From Acidobacteriota bacterium (GTDB lineage: Bacteria; Zixibacteria; MSB-5A5; GN15; FEB-12): 64,000 nt of DNA. The position numbers and the translations under genes are program-made. The stretch spans positions 1 to 64,000 of the forward strand of contig DATKXK010000009.1 in assembly GCA_035529075.1 (NCBI GenBank), written 5' to 3'. The notes below the pieces were generated by a model. That model searched no databases, was not told where the DNA came from, and saw nothing but the letters and a program-made list of their open reading frames with translations. Below are positions 1-7,936 of the stretch, piece by piece; position 1 is the stretch's first letter, and every line of letters begins with the position of its first letter.

Positions 1-570
1 GTCCACAATTTCGCACTTTCCGATGAAGAGAACGAGCCAACCGGAGGTGGCGTGATTGTCGGCCTGACACCGCAAGCGAAGATGGGTTTTGACCGGCAGT
101 CCAACCGGGTCTATTTCGGAAAGAACAGCGACACGGTGATCCACTGGCTCGCCGGTGACGGGGGCAAGGTCGAGTCTTTTTCGTTCACCGGGGAACGGCG
201 ACCAGTAAGTGAGGCGGACAAGAAGAACCACTTCGCCAAGTTCGACATCCCGGAGGAACAAATGGCCCCGATGATCGGGGCGCTTCCTGACCAGATGGCC
301 TACTACAATCGAATCCAGGTTGTAGATAGTCTGGTGTACATGTTCAGTGCCGAAAGTATTAGTCACGCTCAGACAGGGCAGGTCGTCAATGTCTTTTCCC
401 CGGATGGTCGGCATCTGTACTATGGCCGAATTCAGGTGGAGGAAGGGTGGCATATCTATTCCGGCCCTGATAACCTGCAATTGGCCCATGGGTCTATTTA
501 CGCGGTGCAGGAGAACGACGCAGGAGACAAAAAAATCGTCAAATACAGGATAGTACTCCCTCGATCGTGA
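1..570 (+). CDS. C-terminal part of a six-bladed beta-propeller-like protein (partial)
   Basis: The reading frame is open from base 1, so the gene starts upstream and the GTG at 52 is internal. The visible 189 residues alternate short beta strands with aromatic and glycine turns, for example 'DRQSNRVYFGKNSD', 'VVNVFSPDGRHLYYGRI' and 'GSIYAVQENDAGDKKIVKYRI'. This matches the last blades of the extracytoplasmic 6-bladed beta-propeller proteins common in Bacteroidota and related phyla, which are usually lipoproteins of about 380 residues. The N-terminal signal sequence lies outside the window. No catalytic residues can be recognised and a role in ligand or protein binding is only inferred. It ends with TGA 75 bases before the next gene. 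Confidence 0.6.
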   Translation, partial: VHNFALSDEENEPTGGGVIVGLTPQAKMGFDRQSNRVYFGKNSDTVIHWLAGDGGKVESFSFTGERRPVSEADKKNHFAKFDIPEEQMAPMIGALPDQMAYYNRIQVVDSLVYMFSAESISHAQTGQVVNVFSPDGRHLYYGRIQVEEGWHIYSGPDNLQLAHGSIYAVQENDAGDKKIVKYRIVLPRS

Positions 571-644
571 GTTATCGGGCCGGTACAATCGGCGCGGGTC
601 AGCTTAGCGCTTACATTCATACAGTAGTAGTAAGGAGAAAATAG

Positions 645-1070
645 ATGGAAACAGATGATCAGAACCTCGGTTCAGATGCGACTGCTAAGCAGGACGAGAA
701 GGCAATTCTGGAGGTGATAGAGCAGTTCGCCGAAGGAATTCGCAAACTGGATCCACACCTGGTTTCCTCGGTATTTCATCCTAAAGCTCTGTCGTTCAGC
801 ATTACCCCCCGTGGTATTTGCATAGAACCCGTGGAAGCTTGGCCGGAGATACTCAGGAAGGCAAGGGAAGATAGCGATCACCTTTTCCGAGAGAAGTTCT
901 CAGTCCAGACTCTGAATATCGATATAGCCGGCACCGCGGCGAGCGCCAAGGTTGAGTGGGAATTCGAGAGCTCCAAGATTATAGACTTCTACAATCTTCT
1001 TGAAATGGAAAGCGGCTGGTTAATAACAAATCAGGTTTACGACACTTCTCCCCTGAGTAAAGTAGACTGA
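645..1070 (+). CDS. NTF2-like / lumazine-binding-like small protein
   Basis: A strong ribosome site (AAGGAG) lies about 7 bases before the ATG. The 141-residue product has the layout of a SnoaL/NTF2-like cone fold. An N-terminal helix ('AILEVIEQFAEGIRKLDPHL') is followed by 'VSSVFHPKALSFSI', a second helix and curved strands ending 'SGWLITNQVYDT'. The family includes Pfam 'putative lumazine-binding' proteins that carry no conserved catalytic set, so no reaction can be assigned. There is no signal peptide, so it is probably cytoplasmic. It is followed directly by repeat copy 1. The fold call is by pattern and the function is unknown. Confidence 0.65.
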   Translation: METDDQNLGSDATAKQDEKAILEVIEQFAEGIRKLDPHLVSSVFHPKALSFSITPRGICIEPVEAWPEILRKAREDSDHLFREKFSVQTLNIDIAGTAASAKVEWEFESSKIIDFYNLLEMESGWLITNQVYDTSPLSKVD

Positions 1071-1116
1071 ATAGCTTTGAAGCCCAATGCGCTGACCCAA
1101 TTGGGCCGAAAAAAAC

Positions 1117-1352
1117 GGTCACGATTTGGTCACAATACGGTGTAAATCCTTGTCCCACAACGCAAGTATGGGGGTTTACTTCGCCGAGTTCAGCATCTGC
1201 GACGCCCCCCGCCTCCACCAATTTAACTTATTACAATTCCACAACTTGCAAGCGGGACGGGAGTATTATACCCCCCACCCTTGCCTTTGTAAGCCTATAT
1301 CCCCCAATAACACCGAATAACGTGACAACGTATTGGTCACGATTCGGTCACA
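1117..1352 (+). repeat. Intergenic repeat copy 1 (236 bp, direct-repeat ends)
   Basis: The copy starts with GGTCACGATTTGGTCACA (1117-1134) and ends with GGTCACGATTCGGTCACA (1335-1352), an 18-bp direct repeat with one mismatch. It shares three blocks with copies 2 and 3. The left block runs through 'ACGGTGTAAATCC'. The central block, around 1155-1205, is 'GGGGTTTACTTCG...CAGCATCTGCGACG' followed by a C-run. The right block is 'ATCCCCCAATAACACCGAAT'. A G-run and a C-run flank the central block and could pair. It contains no credible gene. Confidence 0.85.
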
Positions 1353-1608
1353 GTGTCACGACGACACCCTCTCTTGATAATGGGTTGAACAGGACACGTT
1401 GTTGATTGTTGTTGAACGAGTCACCTCTAATGGCTAAGTTCAAACCGACGTCACCTGCTGTGGTTAGACAACAGGATCAGGGTACCGAGAAAATCCAAAA
1501 GAACCTCTGCGATTTGCGTGCCTCTGACGGTCGTTCTGGTTCGGTGACTCCCAGGTACGATTGCGTTGTGATTTGAGTCCGTCAAACTGTACGTAAGGAG
1601 AGAGAGTT
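1353..1608 (+). other. Intergenic stretch with a doubtful 48-codon ORF
   Basis: Between repeat copy 1 and the phosphotransferase gene there are 256 bases without a convincing gene. An ATG at 1430 opens 48 codons to a TGA at 1576 (begins MAKFKPTSPAVVRQQ). It has no ribosome-binding site and nothing in it is recognised. It could be a gene remnant. The last bases hold the ribosome site of the next gene. Confidence 0.3.
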
Positions 1609-2484
1609 TTGTCAAATAGCTCGGAGATTCTTCGACAACGTGTCCAGAGTATTATGCCGGACCTGGAGATAGAACAGTTCGAGGTGAACAACGATGGGTT
1701 GATAAACGATGTTGTGATCGTTAACGGGAAGTACGTTTTTCGGTTTGCGAAGACGAAGGAATATGCCGAGACTCTGATTGTAGAAACGAGAATCCTCGAC
1801 CTTATTCGATCCAAGGTTGGTGTGAACGTTCCGGCGCCAGAGTACCATGATACAGACTGTATGGTGTATCCATTCATTGATGGTGAACCCTTGCTCCTTG
1901 AGAAAATCAGGGCATTGGATGGTAGCGCTCAGGTTCATTTGGCCGAGGCGCTGGGAACGTTCCTTTTCAACCTGCATGCTGTAGATGTATCTCAGGTTGA
2001 ACCAGAGTTGCCTGCCACCTTGGCGCCGATCACACGTGACCGGTGGCTGAAGATCTACAGCAAAGTAAAAGAAACAGTCTATCCACTGCTATGGAAGCAT
2101 CAGGTGCGATGGGCTGAGGGTGTGTTCGATTGCGTGCTCGATAACGAGAGTTTCTTTGAGTACAAGCCGGCTCTGATTCACGGTGACCTCAGACAGTATC
2201 ATGTTCTTACGGACCGCAAAGGCTGCCAGATAACAGGCGTGATTGACTTCGGCGTGGCTGGAATTGGAGACCCGGCTTCAGACTTCGGAACCCTGATAAA
2301 CACCTATGGCGAGAGTTTCGTAGTCAAGATGAAGAACACCTATCCTGATCTGGAAGAGTTCATGCCGCGTGCGAGATTCTACGCTCAAGCGCTCGAGCTA
2401 CAGTGGGCCTGGTTGGGTCTCGAGTTCAAAGAGAACTTCTGGTTCATAGCGCACTTAGGTTGCGCAAGAGACATTCGTACCTAG
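1609..2484 (+). CDS. Aminoglycoside-phosphotransferase-like kinase (APH fold)
   Basis: TTG start with AAGGAG in front. The 291-residue protein has the choline/aminoglycoside kinase fold. The nucleotide-site strand is 'KYVFRFAKTKEYAETL' (putative ATP-binding lysine near residue 47). The catalytic loop is 'ALIHGDLRQYHVL' (HGD, residues about 189-191) and the metal-binding motif is 'GVIDFGVAGIGDPASDFG'. His replaces the usual Asn of the HGDxxxxN loop, as happens in divergent members. The substrate may be a sugar, aminoglycoside or other alcohol. The family includes resistance enzymes (APH(2'')) and metabolic kinases, and sequence alone does not decide. It stands alone between repeat copies 1 and 2, so a cassette-like acquisition is possible. 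Confidence 0.8.
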   Translation: MSNSSEILRQRVQSIMPDLEIEQFEVNNDGLINDVVIVNGKYVFRFAKTKEYAETLIVETRILDLIRSKVGVNVPAPEYHDTDCMVYPFIDGEPLLLEKIRALDGSAQVHLAEALGTFLFNLHAVDVSQVEPELPATLAPITRDRWLKIYSKVKETVYPLLWKHQVRWAEGVFDCVLDNESFFEYKPALIHGDLRQYHVLTDRKGCQITGVIDFGVAGIGDPASDFGTLINTYGESFVVKMKNTYPDLEEFMPRARFYAQALELQWAWLGLEFKENFWFIAHLGCARDIRT

Positions 2485-2596
2485 CGCGTATCCTGCGCCC
2501 GCAATTGGTATTGTCTGGCCCAGACGGTCATTTACTCTACCAAAGGCTGACACAGTCCGACTGCAGAATTTCCGATCAAATCTTTGCATGCAAAAC

Positions 2597-2826
2597 GGTC
2601 ACGATTTGGTCACAATACGGTGTAAGTCTCTGTGCCAGGATGCGAGTATGGGGTTTACTTCGCTGCGCTCAGCATCTGCGACGATTCCCCCCACCATATA
2701 GGCCTTTAGCATACAACAGCTTACTAAGGGAATGGGGGCTAAATAACCTTACCCTTTGGTTTGTAAGTGCATAGCCCCCAATAAGCCCGAATAGCGTGCA
2801 ACCATTATGGGCACGATTCCGTCACA
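2597..2826 (+). repeat. Intergenic repeat copy 2 (230 bp)
   Basis: The left end GGTCACGATTTGGTCACA (2597-2614) is identical to that of copy 1, and the first 32 bases match exactly. The right end (2809-2826) is a diverged version (GGGCACGATTCCGTCACA). The central block reads 'GGGGTTTACTTCGCTGCGCT' followed by 'CAGCATCTGCGACG' and a C-run. The right block is 'ATAGCCCCCAATAAGCCCGA'. The segment between the central and right blocks differs in sequence from copies 1 and 3. The orientation is the same as for the other copies. Confidence 0.85.
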
Positions 2827-3027
2827 ATGGAAAGACCGTCACAGAGACTCGGAGTGATTAAAACAAGCCACAGTAGCTGTGCCGAGGATCGCTATGTCAG
2901 AGAATCTCCGAGTGGACGTTCGTATGTCCAAAAGAGCGAACTGATTTCAAGGCTCTTTTCCCGGCAAAAGGAACTTTGTTTTTTGAATACCGTCCCTGAT
3001 TATGCTTGTGTTTACACGGAGGGATGA

Positions 3028-4884
3028 GTGAAATCCAAGTCTGTCCGTACAATCACAAGAAGCATACTACCCTGTGCCTTCATTCTTGCTGGTCCGTTGC
3101 TATCCTGTACGACTGAACCAACGGCGCAGCAGGTGCAGGAATGGTTGGTTGAATACCGTCAGGCGATTATCGCGGCTGACACGACCTCTATCCGCCGGCT
3201 ATGCAGCCCTGTTTCAACCGCGCAGCACGGTTTTTGGGAATCTATGCACATTGTCATCGGTAATATCGGGACTTTGGATGAGTTTCGTGACTTCGCTCAG
3301 AGGTACACTCCTTCCGTAACCGAAATCGAATCACGAGGGACGTACACTATCGTGTATTTCGATTGGATGCCTTTGCAGGGTGATCCTGATACATCCGCAA
3401 GTCCTATCCCGATGCACTATTATTTTGTACATGAGGGCGATCAACTCGTCCTGATCAATCCCATAGATATCCTGACACAGGATTGGCTGCACCACGAAGG
3501 TGACGTTTGTACTTTTCACTATTCTCCCCAAGCGGCTGACGGCGACGAGGTCTCGGCCATGCAAAGAATGGATTCACTGTGCAGCGACCTGGTGAAGCTG
3601 TTCCATGCGCCGGATGATTTCAGGACCGACGTTTATGTCACACCTTCAGGCCCAGAGTGCGGCGAACTGCTTCTTTACCCACCTGCCGGCGCATACGCTT
3701 GTATGCAACGAAATCTTGTGGTCACAACGTCGTTTATCAATCCGCATGAGCTGGTTCATTTACTCTCGACCGGAGGAAAGCGCGGGTTATTCATCAATGC
3801 CGCCTTTGGGGAAGGGCTTTGTGTGGCCCTCGGTGGAACATATTTTTCTCGACCCGAATTCGCCGTCGCCCAGGCAAGGAACATTGCCGCCAGTGACAAG
3901 TATATTCCGATTAGCGAGCTGCTGTTTCTTGACGATTCTTCGTTTCTGTCGAACAGCCAGGTCTGTTATCAGGAGACGGGTTCGTTTGTGAAGTTCCTTA
4001 TCGATAAATATGGGCTGCCTATGCTGAAGAGCTTACAGGAATGCAATGAGCAAACGGGAGACCTGGGGACCTGTATTGGATCGACGTATTCCGCGACTGT
4101 TGAAAAGCTTGAAAAACAATGGTATCATTTTAACGATAGTGCGAGTATCCCTGTTGTGGTTTCGGGCGACATTCCAGGTACCGCTGAACTTGTTGCTTCA
4201 GTTATAGACCCAACGGGTGACGATCACGGCGGCGGGGATTATTACTATCCGACAGATAGTCGGTTCGGCGACGGCTGTCTGGATATTACTCGATTTGAGG
4301 TCCGGGTAGATAAGGAGACGGTTTATTTTCAGGTTGAATTCAGAGACCTGGGAAAACCGGTGCTTGACGATTCTAATGGTCACACTGCGGTCCCGGGATT
4401 AACCGTTGGTATGAAACGAGGTGATGGTCATCTTCAGAGACAATACTCCGGAGTTCGCTTTGCGGACAGCAGTGGTATTGACTTGCGTCTGGATATAGGC
4501 CTGGGGATTGTAGTATGCGACAGCTATGGACAGGCAGTCTTCTCCTCGGGCACAATCCGGGACATCATTTCCGACTACACGGACAACACTTTGACTTTTG
4601 GTCTTCCTGTCGAATTAGTTGGAAACCCGAAGGCCGATTGGGGATTTTTCGCAGGTTCGATGCTCGTGACGGATTACGGTTTCGGGTTCCTGCGCAGCTT
4701 TCCATGCCCGGTCGAATCGCAGCCATCCGCATTCCGAGTCGGAGGGGCAAGCTCGCCACATGCAAGTCCATTTGTTGATTTGGTGTTACCCACGGGCGTC
4801 GAACAGATTGATTTATTCAAGGAGTACGACCCGCAAAGGGGCAAACCATTGATTGTACCGCTGGTCAGTAGTGTCACCAGATAG
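3028..4884 (+). CDS. Lipoprotein with HELVH metallopeptidase-like domain
   Basis: GTG start with GGAGG five bases in front. Residues 1-27 form a signal peptide with a lipobox (LLSC, Cys 27), so the 618-residue product is probably a lipid-anchored exported protein. The first third looks like a SnoaL/DUF-type module. At residues 240-244 'HELVH' matches the HExxH zinc motif, followed by 'NAAFGEGLCVALGG', where the Glu could be the third zinc ligand as in gluzincins of the peptidase MA clan. After about residue 390 comes a beta-rich domain ('CLDITRFEVRVDKETVYF') like the C-terminal carbohydrate-binding modules of secreted enzymes. Protease activity is inferred from the motif only. It lies between repeat copies 2 and 3. 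Confidence 0.65.
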   Translation: MKSKSVRTITRSILPCAFILAGPLLSCTTEPTAQQVQEWLVEYRQAIIAADTTSIRRLCSPVSTAQHGFWESMHIVIGNIGTLDEFRDFAQRYTPSVTEIESRGTYTIVYFDWMPLQGDPDTSASPIPMHYYFVHEGDQLVLINPIDILTQDWLHHEGDVCTFHYSPQAADGDEVSAMQRMDSLCSDLVKLFHAPDDFRTDVYVTPSGPECGELLLYPPAGAYACMQRNLVVTTSFINPHELVHLLSTGGKRGLFINAAFGEGLCVALGGTYFSRPEFAVAQARNIAASDKYIPISELLFLDDSSFLSNSQVCYQETGSFVKFLIDKYGLPMLKSLQECNEQTGDLGTCIGSTYSATVEKLEKQWYHFNDSASIPVVVSGDIPGTAELVASVIDPTGDDHGGGDYYYPTDSRFGDGCLDITRFEVRVDKETVYFQVEFRDLGKPVLDDSNGHTAVPGLTVGMKRGDGHLQRQYSGVRFADSSGIDLRLDIGLGIVVCDSYGQAVFSSGTIRDIISDYTDNTLTFGLPVELVGNPKADWGFFAGSMLVTDYGFGFLRSFPCPVESQPSAFRVGGASSPHASPFVDLVLPTGVEQIDLFKEYDPQRGKPLIVPLVSSVTR

Positions 4885-4963
4885 ACAGATGCCTTGAAAG
4901 CCCGTGAGTAGAATTGGCGATACGGCCTATTGAGTGTTTGCGGGTAGTATTGCCGAGAAAAAC

Positions 4964-5162
4964 GGTCACGACATGGCCACGATAAAGTGCAGGTCCCGGT
5001 GTCACGAAAGGCGTCGGGGGTTTACTTCGCTGCGCTCAGCATGTTCGACGATTCCCCCCACCTCCAAATCATTGTGCAGTAATAGCTTACCGAATATCTC
5101 GTTGCTATATCCCCCAATAACACCGAATAACGTGATATCATTTCGGTCACGATTTGGGCACA
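4964..5162 (+). repeat. Intergenic repeat copy 3 (199 bp)
   Basis: The left end (4964-4981) is diverged (GGTCACGACATGGCCACG). The central block (about 5015-5060) and the right block 'CCCCCAATAACACCGAATAA' are nearly identical to copy 1. The right end is GGTCACGATTTGGGCACA (5145-5162). The variable segment between the central and right blocks is shorter than in copies 1 and 2. It lies 83 bases before the first Ser/Thr kinase gene, in the same orientation. Confidence 0.85.
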
Positions 5163-5245
5163 GTTGAGCCAGCCCTTGTTTAGGTTGCAACGTGGAGCAC
5201 TCTTGCGTTTCTTGTGGGGCGATGCAAATATCCGAATGAGGATTC

Positions 5246-7858
5246 ATGCCCATGGCAGCAGATGAGTTACATGATGATCGGACACGGTCATTCATTGCCC
5301 TGACCTCGGGCGCCGTGGTTTCGCATTACAAGATCATCGAGAAGATCGGTGCCGGTGGAATGGGTGAGGTCTATCTGGCTGAGGATACTAGGCTCAAGCG
5401 TCAGGTTGCGTTGAAGTTTCTTCAGGCCCAGTTTGCCGCTAATCAGGAAATGAAAGCTCGCTTTACCCGTGAGGCACAAGCCGCCGCAACTCTCAAGCAT
5501 CCCAATATAGTCACTATCTACGAAGTCAGTGAGTATCAGGGACGGCCGTTCTTTGCCATGGAGTGTTGTGAAGGTCAGTCGCTTCGCGACATGATCAAGC
5601 AACAGAAGCTGACGCTGTCCCAGATTGCTGATCTGGCTCTACAGATCTGTGAGGGTTTGCAGGAAGCGCATGAGGCCGGTATCGTTCACCGTGATGTCAA
5701 ACCATCCAATATCATTCTGGATAAGAAAGGTCGACCGAAGCTGGTCGACTTTGGTTTGGCCACGATCCAGGGAGGCGAGAAACTCACCAGGAGTGGCTCA
5801 ACTCTCGGTACGATTGGGTATATGTCTCCAGAGCAGATCCAGGTCAAGAAGATTGATGAGCGTTCGGATTTGTTTACGTTTGGCGTTGTACTGTACGAAA
5901 TGATCACCGGCCGTTTGCTATTCAAGGGAGATACAGAGGCGGGGATCTTGCACTCGGTGCTGAATGACATTCCGGAGCCTCTGGCGCGATACAAGAGCGG
6001 CGTGTCAGCCGAACTGCAACAGATTGTATCCAAGCTCCTCGAAAAAGATCCTGCGCTTCGCTATCAGACTGCTGCCGGTGTGATAAGCGATCTCAAGCGT
6101 CTTTCCGTCCCCGGCAAGCCGATCGAGAAACGCAAGGCGGGTTTTTGGATGGGCGCATCCGTGGTCGTCGCGATTGTAGCCATCGCCGTGATCATTACCA
6201 CACTTTGGTTGGATAAGCGAACAAACAGAAAAACAGAAAACATCATGTTGGCGGTATTGCCATTCGAGAATCTGGGTGATCCAGAGGACGAGTACTTCGC
6301 GGATGGTATAACCGATGAAATCACGTCGCGCCTGGGCATGGTTCATCGCCTCGGTGTCATTTCCCGCACCAGCGCAATGCGATATAAGAACACTGACAAG
6401 ACGATTCCCCAGATCGGCGCCGAGCTTGGTGTTGAGTATGTGCTGGAAGGAACAATTTTCTGGGACAAGTCGAGCGACACTGACAGGGTACGGATAATTC
6501 CGCAGCTAATCGATGTGAAGAACGATGTTCACGTATGGTCCGACAAGATCGAGCGTCCACTAACGGCGTTATTTGCCGTACAGGCAGGAATCGCGACGTA
6601 TGTGGCGAAGGCGCTGGATATTACGTTACTTGAATCAGAGCGTCAGGCAGTCGAAGAGCGGTTGACTGAAAGCACAGAAGCGTACGACTATTATCTGCTC
6701 GGGCTGAAATACATAGACCGAAGTTTCAGTCGCGGCGATGTTGACGTTGCGCTCGAGTTGTTCGAGAAGGCGGTCGAGATTGATTCCAATTTCGCGTTAG
6801 CTTATGCCCGGCTGTCGAAAGCTCTCAGTTTGGTCTATTGGCTTCATGACGCGGATGCGCAGATTCAGGAAAGGGCCAAGCTGGCGCTCGACCGAGCTGT
6901 GGAACTATCTCCGGATGACCCCATGATTCACGAGGCCCTGGCCAATTACTATTACCGTTGCCATCGTGACTACGAACGCGCGCTGGAGGAACTCGCTCTG
7001 GCACAGTTGCGGTTGCCCAATAACTTCGAGATTTTGGGCACAATTGGTTACATTAAGCGTCGCCAGGGAAGGTGGCAAGAGTCAGTGGAGTACCAGGAGA
7101 AGTCGTTGGCACTTAATCCTCGCTCGCCCAGATACGCCTGGGACATCGGAGAAACCTATATGTGCATGAGGGATTATGAACTCGCCAATGAGTGGTTTGA
7201 TCGCGCAATTACTCTGGATCCGCACTGGCCCAGCGCCCATAACGCCAAAGCTTTTGTCCACCTTCTGCGCAAGGGGGATTATGCGGCGGCAAGTAGTGTT
7301 CTTGAGTCTGCCAGCAGGACCATTGATACTGAGAAACTTGTATACCTGTGGGCATCGCCTGATATTTTTTCCCGCAGATACCAAGCCGCCCTTGATCGTT
7401 TACCATCGGATGGCTTTTGGTCAACCCGAGGTCTGATCTACTACCTTATGGGCGACACCAGCAGGAGTGCTGTCTGCTATGATAAGGTGCGCCTGGCCTT
7501 GGAGCAGCAAACATCCATCGGTCGTGCCTACGATGGTCTCCGCGAGGCATCGCTCGGTGTAGTCTATGCCTACCTCGGTCGTGCGGAAGATGCGCTCAGG
7601 TTGGGAAGAAAAGCTATGGACTTGCTTCCGCTATCAGTTGATGCTCACCAGGGTTCTCGAATAGTGTTGCGGATGGCGTGGATTCATCTGGCACTTGGCG
7701 ATTATGACAGCGCGATCGATCTTCTCGATCAGTCACTGTCGATCCCATCAGAGCTTTCCGTGGCATATTTGCGGGGGCATCCTCTGTACGATCCTCTCCG
7801 CGACCACCCGCGGTTCCAGGCGCTGATCGAAAAGTACGAGAAGGAACATGGAACCTGA
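5246..7858 (+). CDS. Receptor-type Ser/Thr protein kinase with TolB/FlgO-like and TPR domains (kinase 1)
   Basis: ATG with GAGG four bases upstream. The 870-residue protein starts with a PknB-type kinase domain (about 28-290). It shows a glycine loop 'GAGGMGEVY', Lys 57 in VALK, HRD at 148-150 with 'KPSN', DFG at 168-170 and 'GYMSPEQ', so it should be catalytically active. A single membrane helix follows at about 302-322. A module beginning 'VLPFENLGDPEDEYFADG' comes next; this domain is usual in kinase and adenylate-cyclase fusions and is often matched to TolB_N/FlgO. About 400 residues of TPR repeats complete the protein. The topology suggests a cytoplasmic kinase and an external sensor. 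The 3' end overlaps kinase 2 by 11 bases, so translation is probably coupled. Confidence 0.92.
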   Translation: MPMAADELHDDRTRSFIALTSGAVVSHYKIIEKIGAGGMGEVYLAEDTRLKRQVALKFLQAQFAANQEMKARFTREAQAAATLKHPNIVTIYEVSEYQGRPFFAMECCEGQSLRDMIKQQKLTLSQIADLALQICEGLQEAHEAGIVHRDVKPSNIILDKKGRPKLVDFGLATIQGGEKLTRSGSTLGTIGYMSPEQIQVKKIDERSDLFTFGVVLYEMITGRLLFKGDTEAGILHSVLNDIPEPLARYKSGVSAELQQIVSKLLEKDPALRYQTAAGVISDLKRLSVPGKPIEKRKAGFWMGASVVVAIVAIAVIITTLWLDKRTNRKTENIMLAVLPFENLGDPEDEYFADGITDEITSRLGMVHRLGVISRTSAMRYKNTDKTIPQIGAELGVEYVLEGTIFWDKSSDTDRVRIIPQLIDVKNDVHVWSDKIERPLTALFAVQAGIATYVAKALDITLLESERQAVEERLTESTEAYDYYLLGLKYIDRSFSRGDVDVALELFEKAVEIDSNFALAYARLSKALSLVYWLHDADAQIQERAKLALDRAVELSPDDPMIHEALANYYYRCHRDYERALEELALAQLRLPNNFEILGTIGYIKRRQGRWQESVEYQEKSLALNPRSPRYAWDIGETYMCMRDYELANEWFDRAITLDPHWPSAHNAKAFVHLLRKGDYAAASSVLESASRTIDTEKLVYLWASPDIFSRRYQAALDRLPSDGFWSTRGLIYYLMGDTSRSAVCYDKVRLALEQQTSIGRAYDGLREASLGVVYAYLGRAEDALRLGRKAMDLLPLSVDAHQGSRIVLRMAWIHLALGDYDSAIDLLDQSLSIPSELSVAYLRGHPLYDPLRDHPRFQALIEKYEKEHGT

Positions 7859-7936
7859 CGACGACAAGACGCAGACTCACGTGGTCCTGACACAGGGCAC
7901 ACAGGTCGGTCACTACAAGATCATCGAAAAGATCGG
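7802..7936 (+). repeat. Junction repeat between kinases 1 and 2
   Basis: These 135 bases cover the last codons of kinase 1 ('DHPRFQALIEKYEKEHGT') and the first 30 codons of kinase 2. They recur at 10461-10595 with four mismatches, and the last 84 bases (7853-7936) are identical. The repeat spans a stop, the overlapping start and two coding frames. Confidence 0.9.

Noticed and set aside
1117-5162. Integron-type attC sites between the cassette-like genes
   Set aside because: The repeats lack the GTTRRRY/RYYYAAC core pair and the folded attC layout, and no tyrosine integrase lies in the window.
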